Shown here: one piece after another, positions 1-9,800 of the stretch | Layout of the letters: every line of letters starts with the position of its first letter | Numbering within the stretch: position 1 is the first letter of the stretch | Source: Chlorobiaceae bacterium | GTDB taxonomy: Bacteria > Bacteroidota > Chlorobiia > Chlorobiales > Chlorobiaceae | Direction of reading: 5' to 3' | DNA: 34,552 nt | NCBI GenBank assembly: GCA_013334485.1 | Contig: JAAXXL010000025.1 | Coordinates: 1 to 34,552, forward strand | Program-made: the position numbers and the translations under genes | Notes under the pieces: generated by a model | The model's database searches: none | Seen by the model: only the letters and a program-made list of their open reading frames with translations | What the model was told of the DNA's origin: nothing

Positions 1-31
1 ATTAACGGCGAAGAGGTATAGGATCACCGCT

Positions 32-451
32 ATGGCTGTCATGACCGAGTTTATTGATCTTATTGTACCCATTACCATTATTGAGGAGAAGTATCCCGGA
101 GGGTGGGAGCGATGTCTCAGCGATCACAAACGAGCTATAGGCGGCAGAGTCTGGTTTGATGACCACCTCTTTCGTGATGGTGCCATGAATCCCGAGGCAA
201 TGGAGGCACTTCTCAAAGAGTGGTGGAAGCTCGGGTTCGACTGTTACCGAGAGAAAGAGGGGAAAAAACAGTGGATAGATCTCTGTGTTTATGAAGGAAT
301 GCATGGCGGCCTGCAGATGCCCTGCGAGTGGCTTGCTGAAGATCCCGCAACACGAACGGTCTATTTGAAGGGAACCCCTCCGGGAGAAATAAAGGGCAGG
401 GACTGGGATCTCTGTGATGAGTGGGAGGCTCCGGTATTTCCCGGATTGTGA
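32..451 (+). CDS. Conserved-looking hypothetical protein, 139 aa
   Basis: I do not recognise the family. The product is a soluble acidic protein rich in Trp, Glu and Asp, with no signal peptide or membrane segment. Tryptophan-rich stretches (WWKLGF near residues 65-70, CEWLAED near 98-104, DWDLCDEW near 124-131) give it a real-protein character. An AGGA at 21-24 sits 7 nt before the ATG at 32, which favours this start; an in-frame ATG at 41 is the alternative. It converges on the DUF4403 gene, with only 18 bases between the two stop codons, so neither neighbour suggests a function. It is probably real because its composition is balanced and the overlapping opposite-strand frames do not resemble proteins. 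Confidence 0.6.
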   Translation: MAVMTEFIDLIVPITIIEEKYPGGWERCLSDHKRAIGGRVWFDDHLFRDGAMNPEAMEALLKEWWKLGFDCYREKEGKKQWIDLCVYEGMHGGLQMPCEWLAEDPATRTVYLKGTPPGEIKGRDWDLCDEWEAPVFPGL

Positions 452-469
452 AGCCTGCCGGATTTATTT

Positions 470-1903
470 TCAGTGGATCCTGATTGCCCGGCCTGCTTTT
501 ATTTTTTTCAGCCTGATTGTTGTTTCTGTTCCCGCGTTGATGATAAAGTGGATTTTCTCCTTTCCCAACAGGATGTCGCACTGTTTGATATCCAGATTTT
601 CAACCCTGAGGTCTATGGTCCGTCCGGTCTTTCCCTTTGCGATGGCTTGATTTATGAGGGAGGGCAATTTCATAATCAGTGTATCCAGGCCAAGGTTAAG
701 TTTTGATGCGATACGTTCCCGCAACAGATCGTGCAGTACCTCATCGCCTCTTTGTACCAGAAGGCTGCCGGAGTTGACTGCAAAGTCAAAATTTCTCACG
801 TTCAGCCGCTGTGTCGGAATATCAAAAACCGGATGACCGCTCAGATAAAAACGGCCATCCAGATCCCCTCCGGTATCTACCGCAACCGTTAATCCTTCCT
901 TCGAGGTGTAGGCTCGGATATCAAGTATGGAGATGCGGTATCCCTTTGAAAGGATCTCCGTTCCGTGCAGCATTCGGTTTAACTGCTGATTGATTTCATC
1001 AAATGAGGTGCTTGGATAGATGAAAATATCCGACACCGGCTGCTTCTCCCTGCCGACAATCTCTCTGTAGTCCGGCAAACGATGGTGAGTTGCCTGTGCA
1101 GTAGTGTCGGTTACAAGAAGCATTTTTGCTTTTACACTGGCAAAGCAGACAATGGTGCTCTTCTGCAGCTTGATATCTCCACTGATATCGCTACAGTTAA
1201 AACGTATCCAGACCGGAGCAGGGTAGCTGGTAATGCGAATCGGCTCCTGCAGGTCATGCCAGATATGGGCAACGGTTTTTCGCAGTGAAGCGGCCTTGTT
1301 TATCTCCAGGTCAACCATCGATGTCAGGCTTTTACTGTTCAGGCTGATCGCCTCATCCAACTGTTTTCTGATATGCTTCCTGAACGGCCCCAATTTGATG
1401 ACCGGTTCAATGACCCATTGATAGCCTATTATTTTGAATCTGGTTTTCAGTCTCCAGTTTTTGTCGAGATCAATGGGTGTCGTAAGGGTGAGGATAATGC
1501 TGGTGTGCAAGGGAGAAACAAGCCCGGAGAGCGTTTTACCGAACCGGCTGTCGAGCAGGGTGGCATCAACGGTTAATGGCAAGGTGCAGAGCAGTTCACG
1601 GCCATTGGAGGTGATGGTGATGTCGTCTGTTTTGGTGAGGGTGAGCAGAATTTTCTCTTTTTCGGACTCCTGAAGAAAAAGGGTCGTTTCAAGGAACTTC
1701 CCGGTGATTTTTTTGTTCAGGTAGTCGGCAAGGCTTTTAACCTCAATAATGATAGGGATATTGAAGGTGGATTGCGGAATATCGATGATGATTTTTTCGT
1801 TGATCGCAGCGGGGGGAGTAGTTGTATTCTTTCTCAGAAGCAAATAGAGTCCCGAAGCAAGGAGCCCCAGAATAAGGGTGGTGATCAGGAGTGCTTTTTT
1901 CAT
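470..1903 (-). CDS. DUF4403-family exported or membrane-anchored protein
   Basis: The 477-aa product starts with a short basic N-terminus and a hydrophobic stretch (about residues 4-23, ending in LYLLLRK). This is a signal anchor or uncleaved signal peptide, so the bulk of the protein is probably periplasmic. The remainder alternates beta-type segments (ITIIEVKSLADYLNKKI-like early, VRNFDFAVNSGSLLVQ near residue 370) and ends with a basic tail. This agrees with DUF4403, a family of roughly 450-550 aa whose function is not established. The gene reads away from bciA across a 305-bp divergent gap and converges on the small gene at 32-451. The family call is from memory of fold and layout; no catalytic motif is visible. 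Confidence 0.65.
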   Translation of the reverse strand: MKKALLITTLILGLLASGLYLLLRKNTTTPPAAINEKIIIDIPQSTFNIPIIIEVKSLADYLNKKITGKFLETTLFLQESEKEKILLTLTKTDDITITSNGRELLCTLPLTVDATLLDSRFGKTLSGLVSPLHTSIILTLTTPIDLDKNWRLKTRFKIIGYQWVIEPVIKLGPFRKHIRKQLDEAISLNSKSLTSMVDLEINKAASLRKTVAHIWHDLQEPIRITSYPAPVWIRFNCSDISGDIKLQKSTIVCFASVKAKMLLVTDTTAQATHHRLPDYREIVGREKQPVSDIFIYPSTSFDEINQQLNRMLHGTEILSKGYRISILDIRAYTSKEGLTVAVDTGGDLDGRFYLSGHPVFDIPTQRLNVRNFDFAVNSGSLLVQRGDEVLHDLLRERIASKLNLGLDTLIMKLPSLINQAIAKGKTGRTIDLRVENLDIKQCDILLGKEKIHFIINAGTETTIRLKKIKAGRAIRIH

Positions 1904-2208
1904 CTCCCCGGTTGTTCGTATGCTTTCATCGCTCCTGGTGTTGATTTGGATGCAATGGCACCCGTTCCCGAATAAATATAAACATTATTTATTCTCTATA
2001 GATTGCTCTGCGTGCAGAGTATTTCCTGGATGCTGGCCATCTTCAGGGTTATCAAAGAGAGTGCAGAAAAAACTATTCGGAGCAGAGGGGGATGTGACCC
2101 GTAATGAGAACGGGGGGTTTGAAGAGCCGATAATAAGCTGTATTTTCAGCTATTGCCTGTGCCTTGCGGGGTAGTTTCCTGCAATGAACCAATAACCATT
2201 TTCGATAC
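1904..2208. other. Divergent intergenic region between the DUF4403 gene and bciA
   Basis: This 305-bp stretch separates two divergent genes and must hold both promoters. It has an A/T-rich core around 1974-2002. I see no convincing ORF, RNA gene, strong inverted repeat or consensus promoter. Confidence 0.5.
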
Positions 2209-3231
2209 GTGAATACATCATCTCCCTCTCCTTCAATAACTCCAGGACGTGTTTTTGTTGTTGGCGCCACCGGCTATATCGGAAAATTTGTTGTTCGTGA
2301 ACTGGTATCAAGAGGCTATGAGGTGGTGAGTTTTGCCCGTGAGCGATCAGGTGTTGGAGCAACGACCATGGCCGATGAGCTTCGCCTTCAGTTGAAGGGT
2401 TCCCTGGTCCGGTTCGGAGATGTGAGCAGCATGGACTCCCTTCTGAAGAGTGGAATCCGCGGAGAGCATTTCGATGTTGTGGTCTCATGCCTGACTTCAC
2501 GCAACGGCGGAATACAAGACTCCTGGAATATCGATTATCAGGCTACACGCAATGCGCTTGATGTTGCGGTGGCTGCCGGAGCAAAGCAATTTGTTCTGCT
2601 CTCGGCGATTTGTGTTCAGAAGCCGATGCTTGAGTTTCAGAGAGCTAAACTCAAAATTGAAAAGGAGCTTCAGGAGTCAGGGCTGACATGGTCTATTGTT
2701 CGCCCTACGGCATTTTTCAAGTCTATTGCAGGCCAGGTAGAATCAGTAAAAAAAGGGAAGCCCTATGTTGTTTTCGGCAACGGTGAGTTGACCGCCTGCA
2801 AACCGATAAGCGAAAGGGATCTGGCCCGTTTTATTGCTGATTGTCTTGTAGATTCGTCAAAGCAAAACAGGATACTGCCCATAGGAGGTCCGGGCAAGGC
2901 TATTTCTGCCAGGGAGCAGGGCGAACTGCTCTTTGAACTTCTCGGTCTCAAGCCGAAGTTCAAAAATATGCCGATACAGATGTTTGATGTTATTATTCCC
3001 GTAATGACTCTGCTTGCAAAGTTTTTTCCGAAACTTGAGGACAAGGCTGAGTTTGCCCGCATCGGAAAGTACTATTGTTCGGAGTCCATGTTGGTGCTTA
3101 ATCCGGTTACCGGGAAGTATGATGCAGAGATAACCCCATCCTACGGCAGTGACACCTTGCGTGATTTTTACAAACGGGTGCTCAAAGAGGGGCTTGCTGG
3201 CCAGGAGCTTGGAGAGCACTCCATGTTCTGA
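2209..3231 (+). CDS. bciA: 3,8-divinyl (proto)chlorophyllide a 8-vinyl reductase, BciA type
   Basis: BciA reduces the C8 vinyl group of divinyl (proto)chlorophyllide to ethyl using NADPH, a step in making chlorophyll a and bacteriochlorophylls in green sulfur bacteria. The 340-aa product is an atypical SDR. It has an N-terminal Rossmann motif VVGATGYIG (about residues 17-25), the family segments ARERSGVG and VSCLTSRNGG, and the LLSAICVQKPMLEFQRAKLKIE region where other SDRs carry the catalytic Tyr-Lys. The C-terminal half contains SIVRPTAFFKSIAGQ and PIGGPGKAIS. Length and layout fit the Chlorobium family. The start is GTG with no clear Shine-Dalgarno; the first 12 residues are Ser/Pro-rich and poorly constrained. 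It is the strongest lineage marker in the window. A small membrane-protein gene follows 60 nt downstream. Confidence 0.92.
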   Translation: MNTSSPSPSITPGRVFVVGATGYIGKFVVRELVSRGYEVVSFARERSGVGATTMADELRLQLKGSLVRFGDVSSMDSLLKSGIRGEHFDVVVSCLTSRNGGIQDSWNIDYQATRNALDVAVAAGAKQFVLLSAICVQKPMLEFQRAKLKIEKELQESGLTWSIVRPTAFFKSIAGQVESVKKGKPYVVFGNGELTACKPISERDLARFIADCLVDSSKQNRILPIGGPGKAISAREQGELLFELLGLKPKFKNMPIQMFDVIIPVMTLLAKFFPKLEDKAEFARIGKYYCSESMLVLNPVTGKYDAEITPSYGSDTLRDFYKRVLKEGLAGQELGEHSMF

Positions 3232-3291
3232 GGCTGCGACGTTCGGGTTTTACATTCCAGCAGGTGTTTTTTTAAATAAATCGAGGGTCAA

Positions 3292-3753
3292 ATGCTTATA
3301 GCCTTTCTCAGGGAGATGAAAAAGACCCTTTTTCCTCATGCAATTGCAGCGCATTTCAGCAATGGTCTGATTCCTGTTGCAGTACTTTTTTTGCTTCTCT
3401 CTCTCCCTACCGGCGATATCTATTTTGAGCATACCGTCAGTCATCTGCTTCTTATCGTGCTGATGGCAATTCCGGTCTCCTTTGTTTCTGGCCTGTATGA
3501 CTGGAAAACAAGGTACAAGGGCGCCAAAGCACCCATTTTCATTAAAAAAATCAGGCTCTCGATTTTGCTTTTTGTGCTTTGCAGCACTGCGGTCGCAATT
3601 CGACTGAGCTTTCCTGATGTTATGTATACTGGCGGCCAGTTGCGCTGGATCTATATTGCGCTCTTGTTGTTTATGCTTTCGGTAGTGATTCTGCTCGGCC
3701 ATTACGGAGGAAAGCTCTCTCTGGCACAACGATCGGCAGCAGGGCGAAAGTGA
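3292..3753 (+). CDS. Small integral membrane protein, DUF2231-like
   Basis: The 153-aa product has about four membrane helices (residues near 25-42, 50-68, 85-105 and 118-138). Conserved-looking histidines sit at the edges of helices: FPHAIAAHFSNGLIP near 14-28, HTVSHLL near 47-53 and GHYGGKL near 139-145. The HxxxHFxxGLxP pattern, GLYDWKTRYKG and a terminal HYGG resemble DUF2231-type membrane proteins, whose paired histidines suggest haem binding. Haem binding is inference here. The gene lies between bciA and pfkA on the same strand with gaps of 60 and 44 nt, so co-transcription is possible. Function is unknown. Confidence 0.7.
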   Translation: MLIAFLREMKKTLFPHAIAAHFSNGLIPVAVLFLLLSLPTGDIYFEHTVSHLLLIVLMAIPVSFVSGLYDWKTRYKGAKAPIFIKKIRLSILLFVLCSTAVAIRLSFPDVMYTGGQLRWIYIALLLFMLSVVILLGHYGGKLSLAQRSAAGRK

Positions 3754-3797
3754 ATGCGTTGGTTTACTGCTTGTAACAGATGTAAAGCAAAGAACAA

Positions 3798-4802
3798 ATG
3801 AATATGTCAGAGAACAGCAAAACGCAGGAAATAAAGAAAATTGCGCTGTTTACTTCCGGAGGTGATGCCCCTGGAATGAATGCCGCAATTCGGGCTGTAA
3901 CCCGCGCAGCCATAGTCAATCATCTTGAGGTTGTCGGCATCCGCCGTGGTTATCAGGGGATGATTGAAGGCGATTTTATGCCGTTGTATGCCTCTGATGT
4001 GAGCGGAATCATGCATCAGGGCGGTACCATGCTTCGAACAGCACGCAGTGATGAATTCAGAACTCCTGAGGGACGAAGGAGGGCATATCGGGAGTTGAAA
4101 AATGCTGATATTGATGCCGTTGTCGTGATTGGCGGTGATGGTTCTTTCACCGGGGCACTGGTGATGTCACAGGAATACCCGGTCTCTTTTGTCGGCATTC
4201 CTGCCACTATTGACAATGATATGTTTGGTACTGACTATACCATCGGCTTTGAGACGGCGTTGAATACGGTGGTTGAAGCTGTCGACAAGATTCGGGATAC
4301 AGCGCGCTCCCATGGCAGGATTTTTTTTGTGGAGGTTATGGGGTGTGAAGCCGGCCAGCTTGCCCTGCACAGCGGGATTGCTTGCGGGGCAGAGGTTATC
4401 CTGATTCCTGAATCGCAGGAGCAGGGAGATGATCTCAATAATTTTCTCCACAACGGCTATAAAAACAAGGAGAGCAGCGGAATTGTGATAGTTGCTGAGG
4501 GTGATGAAACCGGCGGGGCAATGAAAATTGCAGAAAGAGTGTGCAAGGATCACCCTGAGCTGGAAGTTCGGGTTTCCATTCTCGGTCACATACAGAGAGG
4601 CGGCAGCCCCACAGCAAATGACCGGATTAATGCGACAAGAATGGGTGTTGCGGCTATTGACGCGCTGATTGATGGTCAGAATAATATCATGATCGGCCTC
4701 GAAAGTGATGAAATTGTTCGGGTGCCCTTCATGAATGCGGTAAAGCTTCATCACTCCATTGATGAGCATCTTCTTGAGATTCAGAGGATGATGAACGCAT
4801 AG
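3798..4802 (+). CDS. pfkA: ATP-dependent 6-phosphofructokinase
   Basis: The enzyme phosphorylates fructose 6-phosphate to fructose 1,6-bisphosphate, the committed glycolytic step, used in these bacteria mainly to mobilise glycogen. The 334-aa product carries the whole family signature: ATP-site SGGDAPGMNAAIRA (20-33), GGDGS (112-116), the catalytic loop TIDND (137-141, with Asp139 the expected base), GFETALNTVVEAVDKIRDTA (150-169), MGCEAG, and GHIQRGGSPTANDR. Gly in GGDGS and a non-Lys residue before TIDND point to the ATP rather than the PPi subtype. There is an alternative ATG two codons in (3804). No Shine-Dalgarno is obvious. Confidence 0.93.
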   Translation: MNMSENSKTQEIKKIALFTSGGDAPGMNAAIRAVTRAAIVNHLEVVGIRRGYQGMIEGDFMPLYASDVSGIMHQGGTMLRTARSDEFRTPEGRRRAYRELKNADIDAVVVIGGDGSFTGALVMSQEYPVSFVGIPATIDNDMFGTDYTIGFETALNTVVEAVDKIRDTARSHGRIFFVEVMGCEAGQLALHSGIACGAEVILIPESQEQGDDLNNFLHNGYKNKESSGIVIVAEGDETGGAMKIAERVCKDHPELEVRVSILGHIQRGGSPTANDRINATRMGVAAIDALIDGQNNIMIGLESDEIVRVPFMNAVKLHHSIDEHLLEIQRMMNA

Positions 4803-4850
4803 CAATCAGTTATGGTTACGCTGTGTAAGCTGAAGCGTGCACCCTTCACG

Positions 4851-5078
4851 TCAGGCTTTCGGAGTGCCTGTTTTGGCCGGTTTTTCATTGACGGAGCAAT
4901 TGCCGCATGATGAGATTTTCAGCAGGGTATAGAGTGGACAGAATCCCGAAAGTGCCGTGAGAATCGGAACCAGTCCAATGGCACCCCACCATGACTGGTT
5001 TATGATACCGATAAAAATAATAGAGACGCCAATTACTATGCGGATACCCTTGTCATATTTTCCGATATTTTTCTTCAT
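4851..5078 (-). CDS. DUF2892 (YgaP-type) small inner-membrane protein
   Basis: This 75-aa protein has two adjacent hydrophobic helices (about residues 12-28 and 31-47) after a basic N-terminus MKKNIGKYDKGIR. The pattern NxGxxDxxxRxxxG followed by a GFCPLYTLL motif (about 46-54) is typical of DUF2892. A Cys pair (SCGNC, about 57-61) near the C-terminus is a possible metal or redox site. The function of stand-alone DUF2892 proteins is unknown; some are fused to rhodanese domains, as in YgaP. It is divergent from the metal ABC genes with a 126-bp shared upstream region. An AAGAGA just before the ATG is a weak ribosome-binding site. Confidence 0.8.
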   Translation of the reverse strand: MKKNIGKYDKGIRIVIGVSIIFIGIINQSWWGAIGLVPILTALSGFCPLYTLLKISSCGNCSVNEKPAKTGTPKA

Positions 5079-5125
5079 AGGTTCTCTTTGATAAAAAATG
5101 AGTGTAAGTTATGTTTGACGAGCCT

Positions 5126-5153
5126 GGATGGTAACCCTTCCAAATTACCATCC
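5126..5153. promoter_or_regulatory. Perfect 9-bp inverted repeat in the divergent gap before the metal ABC genes
   Basis: GGATGGTAA (5126-5134) and TTACCATCC (5145-5153) are exact reverse complements separated by 10 nt. The site lies 52 nt before the GTG of the ABC ATPase and 48 nt from the divergent DUF2892 start. CCATCC occurs twice more at 5190-5195 and 5198-5203, just before the GTG, so GGATGG could pair with three different targets. It could be an operator for a metal regulator or an RNA structure affecting translation. It does not match the Zur or Mur boxes I know. Confidence 0.5.
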
Positions 5154-5204
5154 CTTTACCTCACAAGCAATGATTAAAGAGTAAAAGAGCCATCCAGCCA
5201 TCCT

Positions 5205-5948
5205 GTGACCATAAAACTTGACAATATAACAGCGGGCTATGACCGTCATCCTGTTGTTCATCATCTCAGCGGACTCTTTGCAGATAACTCTTTGACTGCG
5301 GTAGTAGGGCCGAATGGAGGGGGAAAGAGTACTCTGCTTAAAACCATTGTTGGCTTTGTTCCGTTGATGACAGGAACTATTGATCTCTGTGGCATCAATC
5401 CCGGTGAAATAGCATATCTGCCTCAGCAGTTCGAAATTGACCGCACCTTTCCGATTACGGTTATCGAGGTTGTTTTGCTTGGGAACTGGCAGCGAACCGG
5501 TGCATTCGGGCGCATGAGTAAATCGCACCGGTCTGAAGCTTTGGATGCACTTGAAGAGGTTGATATGGCCCCGTTTGCCTTATGGCCTGTTGCTTCGCTT
5601 TCAACCGGACAGTGGCAGCGTGTTCTTTTTGCCCGCATTATTGTGCAGCGAGCGCGCCTTGTCCTCCTTGATGAGCCTTTTGCTGCAATTGACGGCCATA
5701 CAACTCTTGCCCTAATGCAGCGGCTGGAGCATTGGTGCCGGAGCGGGATCACGATCATCTGCATCATGCATGATCTCAATCTGGTTCGTTCCCATTTTCC
5801 CCAAACATTGCTTTTATCAAGAGAGCTTGTTGCCTGGAGCAATACAGCGGAGGTACTCAGCAGCGAAAATCTTGATACTGCACTTGCAGTTGCTGAGAGC
5901 TGGCATGAAGCATCCGGGATCTGTTCTATCAAAGGGGAGAGCCGGTGA
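5205..5948 (+). CDS. Zinc/manganese-type ABC transporter, ATP-binding subunit
   Basis: The 247-aa ATPase powers the membrane permease encoded next. Motifs are in order: Walker A GPNGGGKST (35-43), Q-loop YLPQQF (about 71-76), a signature written LSTGQ rather than LSGGQ (about 131-135), Walker B LVLLDEP followed by the D-loop, and H-loop His in IMHD. The PQQFEIDRTFPITVIEVVLLG stretch after the Q-loop is typical of the ZnuC/MntB/SitB group. The start is GTG at 5205 and the gene overlaps the permease by 4 nt, indicating coupled translation. There is no periplasmic binding-protein gene adjacent, which is unusual for this type. Metal specificity cannot be read from the sequence. Confidence 0.88.
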   Translation: MTIKLDNITAGYDRHPVVHHLSGLFADNSLTAVVGPNGGGKSTLLKTIVGFVPLMTGTIDLCGINPGEIAYLPQQFEIDRTFPITVIEVVLLGNWQRTGAFGRMSKSHRSEALDALEEVDMAPFALWPVASLSTGQWQRVLFARIIVQRARLVLLDEPFAAIDGHTTLALMQRLEHWCRSGITIICIMHDLNLVRSHFPQTLLLSRELVAWSNTAEVLSSENLDTALAVAESWHEASGICSIKGESR

Positions 5949-6799
5949 CTCTTGAATTGTTTACCGATCCTGCGATGCAAAGGGCAATGATTGGCGCTCT
6001 GTTGATCTCATGCAGCAGTGCCCCTCTTGGCGTATTTCTGGTGCTTCGCCGAATGAGTCTGCTTGGAGACATCATGGCGCATGCCATTTTGCCTGGTGTG
6101 GCTGCGGCATTTATTGTTTTCGGTATGTCGATTCCGGCCATGAGCATTGGCGGATTGGCTGCGGGGTTGACGGTTGCTCTGCTTGCAGGGGTTGTCTCCC
6201 GATTTACAGCATTGCGTGAAGATGCTTCATTCGCAGCGCTCTATCTGATTGCTGTGGCTTCAGGGGTATTAATGATTGCGCTCCATGGCAATCCACAGGA
6301 TCTTGAGGATATTCTCTTCGGGGATGCACGGCTGCTGGATGAGAAGATTCTTTTTTATATGGCGACGATCAGTGCATTTACCCTGCTCACACTCGCTTTG
6401 ATCTATCGCACGCTGGTCGTGGAATCTTTTGATCCCGTATTTCTTCGCACGGTAAAAGGAAAAGGGGGGCTGGCTCATGCCATATTTATTTCACTTACCG
6501 TGTTGAATATGGTTGAAAGTTATCGGGCAATGGGAACGCTGATGTCGGCAGGACTCATGCTTGTTCCGGCCATTACATCGCAATTCTGGACTCAACATCT
6601 CAGAACAATGGTTGCTCTCGCTGTTGGCTTGGCTGTGAGCGGCTCTTTTCTCGGTCTGATTCTCTCCTTTACCTTGGCGGTGCCTTCAGGCCCGTCAATT
6701 ATCCTGATTCTGGGTGGTTTTTACCTCTTCTCCCTCCTGTTAGGCCGTTTCGGAAGCGTAAGGGCCCGCTACTTTCCGTTCCGTCATCTATCCCGATAG
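5945..6799 (+). CDS. Zinc/manganese-type ABC transporter permease (ZnuB/ABC-3 family)
   Basis: The 284-aa product has about eight hydrophobic segments and the ABC-3 family signature FLVLRRMSLLGDIMAHAILPG (about residues 31-51), followed by GMSIPAMSIGGLAAG and a later YRAMGTLMSAGLMLVPAITS segment. It forms the inner-membrane channel for Zn2+, Mn2+ or Fe2+ uptake. Translation starts at the GTG that overlaps the ATPase stop (GTGA). It converges on the histidine kinase gene with 39 nt between, and no clear terminator hairpin is visible in that short gap. Confidence 0.88.
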   Translation: MTLELFTDPAMQRAMIGALLISCSSAPLGVFLVLRRMSLLGDIMAHAILPGVAAAFIVFGMSIPAMSIGGLAAGLTVALLAGVVSRFTALREDASFAALYLIAVASGVLMIALHGNPQDLEDILFGDARLLDEKILFYMATISAFTLLTLALIYRTLVVESFDPVFLRTVKGKGGLAHAIFISLTVLNMVESYRAMGTLMSAGLMLVPAITSQFWTQHLRTMVALAVGLAVSGSFLGLILSFTLAVPSGPSIILILGGFYLFSLLLGRFGSVRARYFPFRHLSR

Positions 6800-6838
6800 A
6801 TCTTATTTTCCGGGGATTGAGCTTCTCAGCATCCAGAG

Positions 6839-9800
6839 TCAGTTGCTCCCAGTTTCAGCCGCAGGAATCAACTCTTGTATTGCTGAAGCTATCTGAACCA
6901 TTTTGACCGGTTTGTTCAGTGACTTGCGTATACCGAATTGCTCAAGCGTATACTGGTCATCAGCATTTTTCCCATAACCGGAAATCATGATAATAGGGGT
7001 ACCGGGATTTGTTTTGTGTATCGCTGCTGCCAGTTCAAATCCGGTCATTTCAGGCATTGTCAGATCGGTCACGACAAGGTCATACTCATCCGGGTTGCTG
7101 CGGAACCTCTCAAGAGCCTGCTTGGGTGAGTTTTGAGCATCAGTGTTGAATCCGATTTTTGCTATCATCAGAGAGAGCACTTTAAGGGCCGCCGGTTCAT
7201 CGTCAACAAGCAGTACAGTTCCTTTTCCTTTTGCCTTTGTTACCTCTGTTTCGGATTCCGGGATCTCTTCGTTGATCACCGGCAGATAGATGATAAAGGT
7301 GCTCCCTTTTCCCTGGCGGCTTTCCACATTGATTTCGCCTTTCAGGCTTTTGACTATTCCATGAACAACTGAAAGGCCGAGACCGGTACCTTTATTCACT
7401 GATTTTGTTGTAAAGAAGGGCTCGAAGATTCGCTCCATGGTTTCATCGTCCATACCGGTTCCCGTGTCGGAAACGGTTAGCTGCAGATAGTTTTGAGCAT
7501 CAAGCTTCGGGAACATTTTCCGGTTATTGCTGTCCAGCGTTATCTCCTTGAGGCCGATTGTCAGGACGCCGCCGGACTCTTCCATGGCATGGAAGGCATT
7601 GGTACAGAGATTGACAATAACCTGATGGAGTTTTGAAGAGTCTGCAAGAATGTTGCGGCAGGATTTTTCGATACGCGACTCTATGGTGATAGTTGATGGT
7701 ATGGAGGGTCGAAGGAGTTTCAGCGCTTCATCAATAACCGCCTGAACACAAACGATCGTCGGAGTGCTCTCCTGATCCTTGCTGAAGGTCAGGATTTGTG
7801 CTACAAGATTGCGGGCTCGTTCGGCAGCACCCATAATCTCATTGAAATACTCCCTTATCGGGTCCTCTTCCAGGAGGCTCATATATCCCATTTCGGAGTA
7901 ACCGAGAATAGGGGTGAGGATATTGTTGAAATCGTGAGCAATTCCTCCCGCCAGTGTTCCGATGGCTTCAAGTCGCTGCGATTTTCTCAGGAGCGCTTCA
8001 AGTGCGCTTTTTTCTTCCTCTTCCTTTCTCTTTTCGGTGATGTCAAGAATGATGCCGACATACCGGGTTATTGTTGATGCTGAATCTCTGAACGGCACCC
8101 CTTTGCTTAAGAGCCACCGAATGGATCCCTTTTCATCAAGGATTCGCCAGATGCAGTTGAATTCCACCCCCCTCTTCATCGCCTCTCTGACCGCCTTTTC
8201 AGTAGGTACTCTGTCCTCCGGGATGATGGTTTTCAGCCAGTTATCAAATGAAGGTTGACAACTGTGAGGCTTCAGACCCATTAACGCCCACATCTCTTCA
8301 GACCAGACTGCAATATTGGTGTTCGGTATGTTCTCCCATATGCCGGAATTGGTTGCCGACATAATGACTCTCATCCGCTGACTGCTGGCTACAAGCTCCT
8401 CCTGTAAGCGTTTGCGTTCCGTAAAATCATGGACGATGGAGTAGAGGAGAGATTTGCCCTCAAGCATAATGGCACCGCTGACAACTTCCACATCGCGGAT
8501 TGAGCCGTCTCTTCGGCGATGCCGGAAAATAAAGTAGTTGCGTTCATCCTGTTTGGCTCGCTGCATTTCAGCTTTTATTTCAGGAGCAGTAAGCATGTTG
8601 ATCTGACTGATGTTCATCCGGCAGAGATCCTCTTGAGTCCAGCCATAAAAGTTTACAGCCGCAGGATTTGCGTCAACAATTTGACCATCCTCCGGATCAA
8701 CGATCAGCATGACGGTATACTTGTTCTGAAAGAGGCTTCTGTATCGCGCTTCACTCTGGTGCAGCTCATTTTCCGACTCTTCACGTGCCTTTCGGGTTCG
8801 GAGCGTTGTGATGCCGTAGGCAAGGTTGTCAGCCAGAGATGCGAGCAGTTCGGTCTCCTCCGCTGTAAATGCATCAGCCATGCCGGAGTAGATGTTCAAG
8901 ACACCGAATACATGATTACCGCTTCCCAGCGGCAACCCGAGGGAGGAGAGATAACCACGGGATATCGCCTCGTCACGCCATGGAGCGAAGCGTGGATCCA
9001 GTTGCATATTACGGGTGGTAAAGGGCTTGCCGGTACGAATTGCCGTTCCGCCCGGTCCCTGGCCGTGTTCGTTGTCTCCCCAGGAAATTTTAAGCTTCGA
9101 AAGGTAACCGTCATCAACACCGGCTTTGGCAACAGGTTGTACACTTTTTTCTGCATCGTCTAAAGCATAACCGACCCAGGTCATTCGATAGCCTCCGGTG
9201 TCTACGATAATGTTGCAGATCTCTCTGAGCAGCTCCTCTTCAGACTCGGCATGCAGAAGCGCCTTATTGCAGTTGTTGATAGCCTGCAGCGCACGGTTAC
9301 TCTTGTAAATTTCGGAAATATCGGAGAGAATGATCTGGCATTGATTGCTCTCGTGTAACGGCACAGCTTCCATGCGGACGTTTATACCGGAGCAGGCGGG
9401 TTTGGTTTTTCCTTGCAGGGTTTCAGGAGTGAGGAGCATTACTTCGCAGTGACCGGGTATTTTCTGCAGGAATATGCGTTCCATCAATGCGCTGAATGCG
9501 AAGCTGTCCTGAGGGGCAACAAAGGGTTGAAACTTTTGCTTGACAAGCACGACTCGATCCACACCAAGTATCGTTGATGCGGTCAGATTGGCCTCGAGAA
9601 CCATGCCCTCCTCATCAAGTGTCAGGTAGCCAAGCGGAGATAAGTTATAGATCTCTGTATAACGATCGAGAGCACTCTGCAACTCACGCCTCGAATGCGT
9701 CAGTTCATCCTGCTGCATTTCATGTTCAAGCTGATGAACTGACAACTCATGGATAATACGGATCATATCCTGCGGAGAGGACAAGGAGGCCATATCAATT

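Noticed and set aside
5626-5650. LSTGQ signature in the metal ABC ATPase as evidence of an inactive enzyme
   Set aside because: Walker A, Walker B, Q-loop and H-loop are intact, and a single Gly-to-Thr change in the signature is seen in active ABC proteins.
7796-9163. Plus-strand ORFs of 93-214 codons inside the histidine kinase gene
   Set aside because: They are antisense shadows of a well-supported gene with all expected kinase motifs.
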